Assembly: GCA_963854835.1 (NCBI GenBank)
Contig: OY978529.1
Coordinates: forward strand, 7,970,501 to 8,034,500
Source of the DNA: Megamerina dolium
Lineage: Eukaryota; Arthropoda; Insecta; Diptera; Megamerinidae
Reading direction: 5' to 3'
Length of the DNA stretch: 64,000 bases
Position 1 is the stretch's first letter. Each line of letters opens with the position of its first letter. Made by a program: the position numbers and the translations under genes. Positions 11,669 to 23,339 of the stretch are shown here, piece after piece. A model generated the notes under the pieces. That model searched no databases and was not told where the DNA came from. It saw only the letters and a program-made list of their open reading frames with translations.

Positions 11669-12179
11669 CTTACTTACTTATGTGGCCATAACTACCGAAT
11701 ATCGATTTAGGCCGAATATAAGATGCTTCGCCAGTTAGAAATTCCAAGCGCCGTCAGGTTCTCCAGTACTTGGTCTTTCCACCGGAGGTTAGGTCTTCCT
11801 CTTATGCGTTGTCCTCCAGCGGGTTCCGAATATAACAACTTCTTAGCTGGAGCGTGTTCTTCCATTCGCTCGACATGACATAGCCAGCGCAGCCATTGGA
11901 TTTTGATGCGCTTTACTATGTCAATATCAGCATACAGCTCGTACAGGTGGAAATTGTCCAGGCTTCAGCGCCATATGTAAGGATAGGCATGATGAGAGAC
12001 TTGTAGAGTGTTGTTTTCGTTGTTCGAGAGAGGGCTCGACTTCTCAATTGCTTACTTAGCCCAAAGTAGCACCTGTTTTCAAGAGTGATCCTTCGCAATA
12101 TCTCCAGGCTGACGTCATTACTGCTGTTAATGCTGGTTCCAAGATAGACAAAGTCCCTTACTACTTCAAAAGCGTAGTT
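11669..12179 (-). mobile_element. 5'-truncated LINE with (AAGT)n tail, copy 2
   Basis: Minus-strand copy of the same LINE as 9780-10364: RITLENRCYFGLSKQLRSR, TYGAEAWTIS, then the 3' end with the complement of (AGTA)n at 11669-11682. It is bounded by a perfect 12-bp target-site duplication, GCTTCTACATTA, at 11657-11668 and 12180-12191, so both insertion ends are certain. An internal deletion removes the region between TISTC and the YADIDIV stretch. Confidence 0.88.
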
Positions 12180-12479
12180 GCTTCTACATTAGAATACGTT
12201 AATGAGCTAAGTAGCTAAGTATTGAAATGTAATTAAGTCCACGTAGTCTTCATATGATACCAACACTTTTCCAAACAGAAGCGAATTTCGCAGCAGTGAT
12301 GACGGAGATAATATCATATTTGGTAGTAAGGCTCTTGCAAAACCGGTGTTCATAACGCTGAGTGTAGCTAAAAGAGCTATCAATATAAAATATCTATAAA
12401 TAGCGGAGTATCACAAAGTGTAAGACTAGTAGCACACTATGGCCTAGATACAATCCTAAACAAACAATACTACTGATAA

Positions 12480-12705
12480 ACAGGAACCGAAAAGACAACT
12501 CTAGACTGACGGCAGTCATTATTGACTTCTAGCTCATCGGAGAACAGGAAACGATCTTCCACTTCCTTTGTATATACCCTGCCCTTTGGAAGCAGACAAT
12601 GAACACCCTAAGTAAACCACTCTTCAATAACATTAAGGAGTTGGCGGAAATTAGCATTAGCGATCTCCTGAGGTTTCTAAACAGCGCGAACTGCAACTAA
12701 CCGTG
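12480..12705 (+). pseudogene. LINE C-terminal fragment
   Basis: Plus-strand frame GEQETIFHFLCIYPALW then NNIKELAEISISDLLRFL ending at a stop near 12702. The E-x-E-T...H-x-L-C...P-A-L pattern is the end of the zinc-knuckle tail of RNase H-bearing LINEs, and the LLRFL ending is typical of their last residues. The upstream sequence is too decayed to follow. Confidence 0.5.
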
Positions 12706-13100
12706 CTGCCCACACAAACAACCTAACCAACATTGATTTAGCTGTGTTTATCGTGAGCACCTGCCAGTATGGCCTTATCTCACGACATCCAAAGCGTAAT
12801 GTATCAAATTGAAGCGTTGTTAAGCGTCCCGCAGAATTGGAAAGTCGGTAACTAACCTCCAGGTTCCTACGGTACCAATTGGAGCACGTTGAATGGACGT
12901 ATTACCCTCCTTGGTAGCGATCGAGGCCTACCTAAAACTTCTGATCTAAGGGGTCGGCACCCTGGTTGCAATACTACTTCACATCGAGTACCCCACGCCT
13001 TATGACGTGGGATACTCTACCCGCGTGTTCTTTGGGTTACCTCAACCACCACGAAAACCTCCCCGAAGGGCCGTTCCCAACGATCAGGTTGGAGGGATTC
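12706..13100. other. GC-richer block downstream of the LINE tail
   Basis: The 12830-13090 stretch is clearly less AT-rich than its surroundings and contains the local inverted pair CCCCACGCC / GACGTGGG near 13000. It could be the 3' untranslated region of the LINE ending at 12702 or an unrelated repeat. No coding motif seen. Confidence 0.3.
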
Positions 13101-13537
13101 TAAAGTTATTAAATATTCACAACATTTAATTTATTTTAAGAAATATGTATAGTCTTACGTTTTTCATTGCAAAGTTGGTCTGGTCTACGTTTTCCGTATC
13201 CGATTCACGCATCTATTCTTTGGTATTATTCTCTTCAGCTTCAGCTAAATTAAGGTGAAAGCCTAATAGGTCATGAGTATCTTTCAGAGAATATTGAAAA
13301 TTACGTTAGTCATCACAACACGGCGAATTATGGCTTTTAGCGGCCATTTTCGAGTAAAGAAAACATTGCGATGTGCTTCATTTGTTGGTCACAAATATCG
13401 ATTTATTATGTTTTTTGACAATGACAGAATTCCTTCATGCCTCCTATTTCATTTTTCTTTCTCAGTCACTTAGTCAGTGATGCAATTTTTCATAACAATT
13501 CCAATGCCGAAAGTTCTTTGTAAACTATTGTAAAATA

Positions 13538-13538
<1 letters not shown>

Positions 13539-13569
<31 letters not shown>
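13539..13569. repeat. (ATT)n microsatellite
   Basis: About ten uninterrupted ATT units. Confidence 0.9.
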
Positions 13570-13570
<1 letters not shown>

Positions 13571-13689
13571 GGCTATGAAGTACCGCGAAGATCTTGAAGA
13601 TCTTTTGTGCAGCGTTATTCCCTAACTAGCAGATCTCAAGACTGTGGGATTGATTTTAACTAGGTCCCTGGGAACTATGAATCCGTTGC

Positions 13690-14710
13690 CTATTTAGTTT
13701 AGTCTGCGTCTAGCCACAGCTGAGCAATGGCAAAGAACGTGTTCTGCTGTTTCTTGCTCTTCAAAACAGAGTCGACAGAGATCGTTGTTTACCACACCCA
13801 TTTTCATCATGTGATAATTAAGTTTACAATGACCTGTTAGTAGTTCAGTGTACAATTTGATGTGTTTTCTGCTGAGGTTCAAGATAGTATCTACCTTAAT
13901 ATGTTCAGTGTCAATGAATTTTTTCGACTGCCGCATGCCTGTTTGGGCTCTCCAGTAATCGGTTAGACTACTTTTTTTCCTTTTCACATATTAAGTTGTT
14001 CATGAAGCTACTGTTTACCACGCAGAAGGGTTCTGGGCCTATAAAAGGAATGTCTGCGTCCTTTTTGGCCAGTAAATCTGCCATTTCATTTCTTGCATGT
14101 TCCTCGTGTCCCGGTACCCATATTAGAGTCACAGAGTTCCTCTTTGCTATGGTATTGAGGAGTTCAAAGCATTCCTGAACCAACTTAGATTGGAACGAGA
14201 GCTGCCTGACTGTCCGATAGAATGCATATGTTGGTTCCTCGAGTGCCCCTACGTAGACATTCTCTTACAGATAGTTCTAAGACGTGGACCTCCGCCTGAA
14301 AAATGGAAGCTATTTTTCCCATTGCAATTGCCTTCCGGAAATTTGGCCCTACAATTCCCGCCCCAGCACTGCCATCTTCCATTTTGGACCCATCAGTGTA
14401 CCATAGCTGTGAGCATTGTTCTAGAAATATTTCGTTGTCTCTCCACGCTGAGCGATCGTGAATGATCTCTTCGAAGAGTAAAAATACATATCAAAAACAC
14501 TTTAGATCCTATGGGAAGTGATTCCAAGGTCTTCATCTTGGCTTGATATATTTCAAAGTCTGGTACCATTCCAGTAGATGTGGTGAGCACTTCATTTTTC
14601 AGACCAACACCAACGATCGGTGAGAGGAATCGTTTGCTCGTCAATTGAATACAGTCTGTGACCTTTTCTTTTGGAAGACTGAGACAAGTGTTTCTAACGG
14701 CATCCATTAC
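13690..14710 (-). pseudogene. LINE RNase H domain and C-terminal tail
   Basis: Minus-strand remains of the 3' third of an RNase H-bearing LINE. In order: a linker ending in SVERQRNISR; an RNase H domain with YTDGSKMEDGSAGAG (first Asp), a fold region with QAEVHVLELS, LSDSQAAL (third acidic site) and WVPGHEEHARNEMAD (His and last Asp); then the LLTGHCKLNYHMMKMG tail with CRLCFEEQETAEHVLCHC. Frame changes near 14397, 14185 and 13975 break it. The RNase H would remove RNA from the cDNA hybrid. It is closely similar in the tail to 1611-1905. Confidence 0.85.
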
Positions 14711-15620
14711 GGTTACGTTATTTTCAGAAGCATCCCTTAATTAAAAAAAAAAACAATCCGTAACTAGTGAAATATTAAACTTTTGAGACAAGTAGAAACG
14801 GAACCTGAGAAAACGTACGCCAAAGACATCATTTTATATCGTTTCTGACGAAGTAGGTCTCAACCATCAAGTTTTTGTCAATCGTTGAGACTTTAGTGGT
14901 GTTTCTACAAATCAAAAAAACTCACCAGTAAATAAATGCGTGTTGAGTTGGGAATCAACGGTGAATATGACAGTTTTGACATTTATTCTTGAGAAGCTGT
15001 ATAATACACAAAGTCGTGTAAATCAGCAAATAATAAATAAAGAAACAAAACAATCAGATTTAGAGACAAATAAATCAGCAAATAATAAAAAAAAAAAAAA
15101 ACAATAAGGTTTAAAGACAAAGAAGCAGACAATTGAACATGAATTGTAAAAAAGGAGTGACATACGTGCGATCATTTATGCTATAATGTATGATAATCTA
15201 AATATGCTTCGCGTTCAACTTCGGCGGCTGCGACGTCCGTGTAATAAATTTCATATCCCTGAGGTGATTCAATAAATCTTTTTTGGCTTAATAAGGGCTC
15301 TTGCATTAATCTTTTAGAAGAAATTAGTCCTTTTATAAATGGTGCAGCTGAAATACCTTTATTCCAAACAATTTTAGGATAGTAGCTGTACTACAGTTTT
15401 ATGCGATTGGGTAATTTCTCTGGGATATTGGGCACAGGATTCCCCGGTGTTATAGGATCCATTGACTGAAGCATGTGAAAATTAAGAAACCAAATACAGA
15501 TGTAGAGCACTGCTATCGTAATCGCCGTTTTTTTTTTTTCAAAGAATGTACAGCTCCAATCAATGTAACTATGATTTGACAGTTCTTGCTTGCCCTCATG
15601 ATCCTACTGTTGAATGTCTA
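14711..15620. other. spacer, nothing recognised
   Basis: Contains poly(A)/poly(T) runs (14742, 15090, 15530) and no supported reading frame. The repeated phrase AAATCAGCAAATAATAAA at 15022 and 15070 is a small local duplication. Confidence 0.35.
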
Positions 15621-15960
15621 AAAAAAAAAAAAATAAATATGTGGCACTTAAAACCCCCGCAGAGCTCTTTGCCCGAGCTTTTCTTCCACTGCTGGTGTGC
15701 GTGTTAAATTTTGGACAGTATTAGAGAGGCCTACTAATTTTAGCCGGTTCCGGTTCTGAGCTTTGTAACAGAGTTCTTTTAGAAGCTTTTCCATGGCAAA
15801 TTGTTACTGCCGGAAGAATTGGCAATTGCTTGCCGACAGGTGGGTACCGTTCGAAACTAAAATTTTTTCTATATTAAATTTGTTATGCTTCAGCCCGGGA
15901 TTGAACCACAACCTACAAATCAGAAGGCCAACACACTAACCACTGAGCTACGGGACCCAC
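15621..15960 (-). repeat. tRNA-derived SINE, full-length copy, tail type 2
   Basis: About 340 bp on the minus strand. Reading the complement, it has a tRNA-like head GGGTCCCGTAGCTCAG with A and B box equivalents, a body containing the ACCCACCTGTCGGCAAGC and GCCGGAAAATT-type blocks, and a tail ending CCACATATTTATT plus A/T-rich run. Such SINEs are transcribed by RNA polymerase III from the tRNA-like promoter and copied by LINE enzymes. Divergence from other copies suggests an older insertion. No clear duplication of target sequence. Confidence 0.8.
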
Positions 15961-16549
15961 TACTACTAAACAATAAAAAAGTTGCAATTATATATATAAT
16001 TTAAAATTAAAATTTTTTCCAGCAGTCCATTGTCCATGCACTGTTCTTCTTTTATCTACTTCTGCTTCTTCTTATTCGCTAGCCTCAAATTTTTTTTTCG
16101 CCTTTTCCCGTCCAGAATACAGTGGTTCCTTGCTCTTCTGGGAATTTTTGGGTATCTTCAACCATGGCTTTTGGTTATATTTTTGGAGCAGAGAGTTCTG
16201 CTGACTTTAACGATTCGATCATCAATGGGCTCCGAATAAATTTTTAGATAATTATTCAGAGAAAAGTTAAGCAAAAGAATATATATTATAATTACATGTT
16301 GATATCCACAGTTTTGTCACCGATATGAACAACATCCGCCACCAAAATGACGGTAATAACTTCTTCTTCCAAACTGTGCAATGGTTTTTGTCTTGAACAC
16401 CTTGGACACCTTTGAAGATTTTTCGTCTTGTTTTGGAATTTGTTGATAATGGAAAATTCATATTTAATGGATTATTCGTTTATTTTGCTTTGAATATAAG
16501 AGACTTCCAACTAAATACATTACTTATCGCATTCATTCTCAACAGGTTG
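15961..16549. other. spacer, nothing recognised
   Basis: Short Phe-rich open frames on both strands look like chance translation of T-rich sequence. Confidence 0.35.
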
Positions 16550-16838
16550 TGTCAGTTCTCAATCACTCAAAACTCTACTCACCACATTTACAGAAACACA
16601 CACGTCACTGACTGCCACCTGATGCAGGGGTGCTACAGGGAGTACCTCCTCAGGTTCGGTCATGACAATGCCACAGATTGCTCGTTCTGCGGTAGTGTTG
16701 GCGAAAACGCGGTGCACATCTTGGAGAGAGGATGACAACCGACAACATCGTGGGTCATATGCTACAATCGAGGTTGGTGTGGTCACAGATGAAGACGTGG
16801 TCAGCGGCAGTAAGGTTACTGACATCTTTTATTAAACC
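16550..16838 (+). pseudogene. R1-like LINE C-terminal tail
   Basis: Frame with HLMQGCYREYLLRFGHDN followed by CSFCG...VGENAVHILERG. The GHGCFREYL...CxxC...H pattern is characteristic of the end of R1-type polyproteins. After a frame change near 16735 it continues TTDNIVGHMLQSRLVWSQ and ends SFIKPKF. It is distinct from the LLTGHC-type tails elsewhere in the window. Confidence 0.65.
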
Positions 16839-16869
16839 AAAATTTTAAGGTTATACATATATAAACTCA

Positions 16870-17640
16870 TTCGACTTTGCAGAATGGCATTGCTTAACGC
16901 TCGTTGTGCAGTGAAAATTGGGAAGGACCTCTCCCCTCCATTTAATACCGAACGAGGTTTCAGACAAGGTGATTCGTTATCGTGTGACCTCTTCAACCTT
17001 ATTATGGAGAAAATTATACGAGCTGCAGATTTACGACATTTGCGGCACAATCTTCAACAAAAGTGCCATGCTGCTGGCGTATGCTGACGATATTGACATA
17101 ATCGGTATCAACTCGCGAACAGTCAGTCAGCATTCTCTGAATTGGAACGAGAGTCACGTCGAATGGGTCTTACGGTGAACGAGGGCAAGGCGAAGTATCT
17201 AGTGTCTACAGACAAAGAGTCCCTGCGTCTTGGACAACACGCCACCCTTGACAATTACACTTTCGAGGTAGTGAAGAACTTCGTCTATCTTGGAACCAGC
17301 ATCAACAACTGTAATGACGTCAGCCTGGAGATCATGCTTAGGATAACTTTAACAAGTGTTACTTTGGGCTGAATAAGCAATTGAGCAGTCGAGCCCTCTC
17401 TCGAATATCGAAAATCACACTGTATAAGTCCTTCATTATTCCTGTCCTAACATATGGCGCAGACGCCTGGACAATTTCCACCACGGATGAGAGTATGCTT
17501 GGAGTTTTCGAGACAAAAGATTTGCGCAGGATTTTCAGACCTATTTGCGTTGATGGCGAGTATCGAATAAGGTACAACGATGAGCTGTATGAGCTGTACG
17601 CCGACATAGATATAGTCAGGCTGCGCTGGTTTAATTTATG
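16870..17640 (+). pseudogene. LINE (AAGT-tail family) reverse transcriptase core, copy 3
   Basis: Covers more of the polymerase than the other copies: ERGFRQGDSLSCDLFNLIME (motif B), MLLAYADDIDIIG (motif C, YADD catalytic pair intact), then MGLTVNEGKAKYL, FVYLGTSINNCNDVSLEI and EYRIRYNDELYELYADIDIV. Frameshifts near 17040, 17140 and 17370 split it. The 3' tail is missing: it stops at about 17636, 70 bp from the mariner at 17706. Confidence 0.8.
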
Positions 17641-17705
17641 AAAATCGATTTTGTCGCATCAGAACCTGTCGCTCAAAGAAAGTTTTTGAAGTTTTTGATT
17701 TTATA

Positions 17706-19305
17706 AGGTGTAGTAAAAAGAAATTCACTATTTTTCCAATAAATGGCTTTAGTAATCTGTAAGTGCGATCGTGTTACACTAGATGGCGTTAGAAAGATAG
17801 GATTTCGTACTAAATAAACTTTTCAGACAGTTTTGTGATTCCTTGACTCAGTATTGTTTGAGCACGCATCACAGATGGACACCAGTAAAGAGAAAATACG
17901 TCATATTTTATAGTTTTTCTTCGATAAAGGCGAAAATGCAAGCCAGACGATTGAAAATAGATCCGTTCGCGTACTTTATTAGTAAAATTTTTCTATCAAC
18001 ACAATTCAAGAGCGTAATAAAAATCCTCTCTAAAAATGAGAAAAAAGTAAAAAAAGTACGCGAATGGAAAATTTGTAAGATTTACTAGTAATTTCCAAAT
18101 TCCTTCAGTTCTGTCACTTGTCAGTGAGAACAGCTGTTTTTTCTATGTTACGAATTCTTACTAGTAGAAATATTACCAGTAAAAATTTGTAAGAATTATC
18201 ATAGAGTGGAAATAATTTGCTCTCTCAATTTCCCCTCTTTTACTGATTTTTGGCGTACGCGAACACATTTCCAGTAAAAAATAGTAAAATTTGTAATAAT
18301 TTATAAAAACTAAAACGTACGCGAATGGACCTAATGTGAATAGTGTTTATGGTCCCGACACAACCGAGCACGTGGAATTTTGGTTTCGCCGATTCCGTTC
18401 CTCTAATTTTGATGTCAAAGATGCACCACGCTCTAGAAGGCCAATTGTCAAAAATATCTATAAAATAACGGAAATTGTCGAGTCTGACCGTCATGTAAGC
18501 ACTGTTTCTATTGGCCAGAAGCTAAACATTGCAGAAAAAACCGTTTGGAATCATTTAAATAAGGCTGGATACAAAAATAAGCTCGATGTATGGGTGCTAC
18601 ATGAGTTAACGCAAAAAAAAAAAAATCATGGACCGAATTTCCATCTGCGAATCGCTGCTGAATCGCAACAAAATCGATGCATTTCTAAAGTGGATGGTTA
18701 CTGGTGATGAAAATTGAGTCACTTACGACAACGTCAAGCGAAAACAGTCGTAGTGGAATCGCGGGGAGCCGGCGCAAACGGTGGCCAAGCCAGTATTGAC
18801 GGTCAGGAAGGTTTTGCTATGTGTTTGGTGGTGGGATTGGCACGGAATCATCTGCTATGAGCTGCTCCCCTACGGCCAAACTCTTAATTCGGACCTGTAC
18901 TGTCAACAATTGGACCGTCTGAAGGAAGCAATCGTCCAGAAGCGGTCAGCTTTGGCCTATAGGAGAGGAATTGTTTTCCATCAGGACAACGCCAAGCCAC
19001 ATACATCGATAGTGACTCGCCAGAAGCTCCGGGAGCTTGATTGGGAGGTCCATATGCATCCACCTTATAGTCCGGACCTGGCATCAAGTGATTACTACCT
19101 GTTTCTGTCTATGGTGAATGATTTTGCTGGTGAAAAATTCATAAAAATCGACTGTTCCAGTTTATTGCCAATAGGGACGAGCGTTTTCTATGAGAGTGGT
19201 ATTATGAAATTACCTCCAAAATGGCAACAAGTTATCGAGCAAAACGGATTATTCTAACGGTGCTTCAATTTAATGCAAAAATAATGGATTTCTTTTTACT
19301 AGACT
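17706..19305 (+). mobile_element. mellifera-type mariner carrying a nested MITE
   Basis: Element of about 1.6 kb, or 1.23 kb without the insert at 17960-18331. The left end AGGTGTAGTAAAAAG follows TA (17704-17705); the right end TTTTTACTAGACT is its complement. The transposase (start near 17877) has RRFRSSNFDVKDAPRSRRP, a helix-turn-helix around VSIGQKLNIAEKTVW, VTGDEN*VTYDN (first Asp kept, stop next to it), VFHQDNAKPHTS (second Asp) and YSPDLASSDYYLF (third Asp, 34 residues between). Stops and frameshifts near 18610 and 18715 inactivate it. The motif style fits the mellifera subfamily. Confidence 0.85.
17960..18331. mobile_element. 372-bp Tc1/mariner-type MITE
   Basis: Non-coding insert with imperfect terminal inverted repeats: left GATCCGTTCGCGTACTTT, right complement GGTCCATTCGCGTACGTTT. 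It is flanked by TA on both sides (17958-17959, 18332-18333) and interrupts the mariner frame between the QTIENM-like and NSVYGPDT-like codons; removing it and one TA rejoins the host. Internally it has repeated CCAGTAAAAA / TTTACTAGTA words and a CAGCTGTTTTTTC block also seen near 56220. TA target duplication points to mobilisation by a Tc1/mariner transposase. Confidence 0.8.
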
Positions 19306-19714
19306 ATACTATTTTATTGTTTTGTTTTATTGCTATAATCCACGAACAATTAAATAGTAGATTTGAATAGCTGAAAATGTAATAGAAGAAATATGTATGT
19401 TGAAAACCAGAGAATTTAAAATTTACAAAATTAATAATTTGTCGTTGTAAAAACGAATTTGAATGCGATTTACGTGTGAACTAAATTTATTTTACATCAA
19501 ATGTCCCCTCCTTATGAATATCCTAGTTACGCCACTATGTATGAGCATGTGTGTACTGTGTGTGTGTGTATGTCTGAGCTTGTATTTGTTTTCTATTTCA
19601 AGTCGTTTGTTTTTTTCGTCTTGTGATAGCTTCTTTACGGTCTTATGTTGATACTTATAACCCTTTGTGGTTGATTGGATACCTGCACATATGTATATAA
19701 CTACATACAACATA

Positions 19715-20265
19715 TATTCTGTCAAATAAGTACCCGGAAATCGGAAATTCTCATTTTTAATTTTACTTCTGAGAAATATTTAAACAAAATTTTTTTTTTC
19801 CCAGGTTGGCACAACTGAGCCACTATTCTGTGAATTTTTATTGCTATGTGTCATTTAGTTTGGTTACGGCGTCATTAGGAACAAGTCAACCTTTTGTGTG
19901 CGTTGCGATTTTTACTATGGATACAAATATCGAACAAAGAGTTTGTGTGAAATGTGTGAAATTTTGTGTTTCAAACGAAATTTCTTGTGCCAAAATGTTG
20001 GAAATGTTGAAAAAAACATTTGGTGATTCAATCATGTCGTAAACTCAAGTTTACGATTGGTATAAATCGTTCAAAGAGGGGCGAGAAGAAATCGCAACGC
20101 ACACAAAAGGTTGACTTGTTCCTAATGACGCCGTAACTAAACTAAATGACACATAGCAATAAAAATTCACAGAATAGTGGCTGACAGTTGTGCCAAACTG
20201 GGAAAAATATATTCTCAGAGGGAAAATTAAAAATGAGAATTTCCGGATACTTATTTGACAGAATG
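19715..20265. mobile_element. 551-bp mariner-derived MITE with ~190-bp inverted repeats
   Basis: Flanked by TA (19713-19714, 20266-20267). Arms of roughly 190 bp are inverted copies: left ATTCTGTCAAATAAGTACCC through the GACGCCGTAACC-complement region; right the same words in reverse. Between them about 180 bp encode MDTNIEQRVCVKCVKFCV...SQTQVYDWYKSFKEG-like sequence on +, which is the N-terminal DNA-binding start of a mariner-type transposase. It is therefore an internal-deletion/hairpin derivative of an unidentified mariner, not a gene. A smaller relative is at 30974-31218. Confidence 0.8.
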
Positions 20266-20267
20266 TA

Positions 20268-21268
20268 ATATGTAAGGTACATACAAACCCAAACCTTCAT
20301 ATAGGGCGTATACAACGAATGCATACGATTGTTTCGCTAGCTCGACTAGTAAGTAGTGCGTAGGCAAATGTTGCAATAAGCTTAGCATTGTATTTTCTTC
20401 AACTTGATTTTTCTTACCTAAAGACCTATAGAAGCAATGTGAATAGTTTAAGATATTTAAAAGTTTTCGATATGATTTTCTATATCCTGTATTTATCATG
20501 GATCGTTTGGAAGTATATGTGAACTAGTATCTACATATATCAGTTTTCGAATATTTTCTTTCTTGTTCCTCCTTCGTGTTATTGGGTTTTCTTCTGCTGC
20601 TTCTCTTACTCGATGTGATTTTTCTCTGTTGCAAAAACTGCGTTACGTTAAACAAATTTTTTTATTTTTTGCAATGGTGATTTCAAGGTATACAATTGTT
20701 TGCCTTAATCATTTTTTCTTTTACACTCATTCTTGATACCATTCTGTGATTCCTTGCTTTATTTGATTTGATTTTTTGTTCATTTCTATTTTGAAACAGT
20801 TGTACTTTTTGTTTTAGTTTCTACCGTAGATTGAATTTTAAATACGAAATTAAATTAACTTGGGTATTTGTAAATGGATTTTTCTACAGCAGAGGGTTTA
20901 CGTAAGTGTGTGTATGTGGGTGCATGTGTAGGAGTAATTTTTTTTTTTTTTTTTTGCATTCTCCATACATACATATGTGTGGGTACTTACATTTGTATTA
21001 TTGTGAAGGCATTTTTTATTAACCAACATGAAGTTGGAGACACGTGTTGAGGGTTCTGCGTTAAATTTACAAAAATGTTGGGCCATTAGGTTATCGCAGC
21101 ACTTTCTATTGCTTGCTAAACAATGTACATTTCGTGCATTATATATAATCATACAATATATATAGTGAAATGCTTTCTATGAGTTGATTAATTTCAATCT
21201 TAATTTGCTTTCGTCATTCTATATTTTCTTTGAGTAATTTAAAAAAAAAAAAAAAAAAATTATGTACC
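20268..21268. other. AT-rich spacer
   Basis: Nothing coding. T-run at 20939-20956 and A-run at 21241-21259; the remainder is ordinary AT-rich sequence. Confidence 0.4.
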
Positions 21269-21270
21269 TA

Positions 21271-22476
21271 CGAGAGCGGTCCCAGAACTACCCGACATAA
21301 TAAAAATAAACACCACAAAATTGGGAAAATTTGTCTTTATTTCTCAATATAATCTCCTTTTAGCTATATACACTTTTCCCAACGATATTCTATAGCTTCG
21401 ATAACCTGTTTATAGTATGAATTCTCTAGCTCATTGAAATAGCCATCTACTGCAGACTCCACCTCTTCATTGTTTGCAAAACTTCTACCACCAAGCCATT
21501 TTTTCAAATTTCGAAATAGAAAATAATCCGAAGAAGCTAACACGGGCGAATAAGATGCGTGCTGAATCAATTCGAGCTTTAACTCATTGATTTTGGCCAT
21601 CGCAATAGCGGATGTGTGAATTGGTGCATTGTCTTGATGAAACAGCACTTTCTTTTTCGCCAAATGCGGCATTTTTTCCGTTAATTTCATCACTTCAACG
21701 CAGCAACAAATTAGCATAATAATCGCTGTTGATTGTTTTTCCTTTTTGAAAATAATCAATAAAAATTATCCCACGTGCCACGTCCCAAAAAACAAATGCC
21801 ATAACAAATGCATGCAGATGGAGCTCTCTTCGCCTTCTTTGGACACGATTCTCCTCTTGCCGTCCACTGTTTTGATTGCTCCTTTGTCTCAGGTGTGATA
21901 TGGTGGCCCCATGTCTCATTCATGGTTACGAATCGACGCAAACGCGGCACCCATCTTGCACACAGCCATTTCATCTCCAAATGTTCGGTCAATACAGGAT
22001 GTATAGCACTTTTTCAAAATGCCCGTAATTTCACCTAGCTCACACACCTTCAACCGGCGATCATCAAAGCCATTTTGTGGATTTACCGTTTCTGGCGTGG
22101 CCACCTCAATTGGTTGACCACTACGGTATTCGTCTTGGCAGCTCGTACGACCTCGTTTAAACTCTGCCATCCAATATTTTATGGTCGTAAACGAAGGAGC
22201 AGACTCCCCCAGAGAGAGAGAGAGAGAGAGAGAGAGTAGAATCTAGTTCGACTTTAACATTCATTACATTACATAACGGTGACCAATTGTTTCTATGTTT
22301 ACAAATTCACTGAGGTCATTAACTTTCGATGGCTCCAAAAAAATAGTACACAACGTGGCGCCTTGAAACTTAAAATATATGTTTTATAGGGTTGCCACTT
22401 TTCACCAAAGTAATTTTCAAACTACTGCCTATATGTCATCTATATGTCAGGTCGGGTAGTACTGGGACCGCCCTCG
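21271..22476 (-). mobile_element. DD34D mariner, complete ends, dead transposase
   Basis: A 1206-bp element flanked by TA (21269-21270, 22477-22478), with about 28-bp terminal repeats: left CGAGAGCGGTCCCAGAACTA, right complement CGAGGGCGGTCCCAGTACTA. Minus-strand transposase pieces: EFKRGRTSCQDEYRSGQP (DNA-binding region), VTMNETWGHH in which the first catalytic Asp is Asn, VLFHQDNAPIHTSAI (second Asp) and SPVLASSDYFLF (third Asp, 34 residues between). Several frameshifts and a (GA)n expansion at 22208-22236 in the N-terminal coding part inactivate it. Confidence 0.88.
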
Positions 22477-22479
22477 TAT

Positions 22480-23330
22480 ATACTTTATATTTTACCGATT
22501 TCCAAACTTCATTATTTTTTTTTAAACTTCGCTATGTGAAGAATCGTCTACTACGTTATGAAACATTTGTAACACCATTTTCAAAATCAGCATGCTAGAA
22601 TAAATTGAAAACTGCTCATGTAAAAGACATTTTAATCAATTATATAGTTTTGGTAGTGGTCATTCTCCAGTAAAACACTGCACTTAATCCGATTAGAAAT
22701 AAAATTTCAATACGATTGAATAGGCCTGCTATAAAATTTTGCAATTCAATTCGCCAACAACTATATCTGACATTTTGAATTAAGTAACCCTGTATTTTTC
22801 AGAATGAAAAATTGCAAAGTCTGGTAAACTGTCCAGCTTTAAAAATTTTGCGATTTTGATGATACTAAATCATTATTTTATTTTCGGATTGTATGATAAT
22901 ACAGGTCTAATACGTAGTTATTAAATCTACTAAGTTCTTTATGTTGTTGTTTTTTTTTTTGTAAGTAATTGATAGGCGATAGTGAACCAAAAAAAAAAAA
23001 AACAAATGTTTACCGTGATCACAACAACATTTTTATTTTTTGCTAAGAAATATAACCCAAAAGTTAATTTTTATTCCCGAGCATAAAATATAAAATAAAA
23101 CAAGAAGTGTTGTAATTTTTGTTCTTTAGCAAAAAAAAAAAAAAAAATTATTTTCATTCTTGAAGAAAAAAAATTTTTAAATCAAAAAATTATTTTTATT
23201 AAAGATTATAAAAATAGAAATCTAAAAGAAATATTTAATATTAATTAAAAAAAAAAAAATATTGGTTGGGGAATAGGGTTAATTCCTGTAAGAAAAAAGC
23301 CACATTGAGCTATTATCGACTGTGCATCCT
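22480..23330. other. AT-rich spacer
   Basis: Poly(A)-rich non-coding DNA with no recognisable family; A-runs at 22990, 23134 and 23247. Confidence 0.4.
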
Positions 23331-23339
23331 TTTTCTTAT

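Noticed and set aside
14190..14465. Plus-strand open frame at 14190-14465
   Set aside because: Shadow of the minus-strand LINE RNase H domain.
18884..19087. Minus-strand open frame inside the mariner
   Set aside because: Antisense of the transposase segment between the WWD and SPDLA motifs.
20898..21152. Minus-strand frame with Lys and Thr/His repeats
   Set aside because: Translation of a T-run and GTGTGTATG microsatellite.
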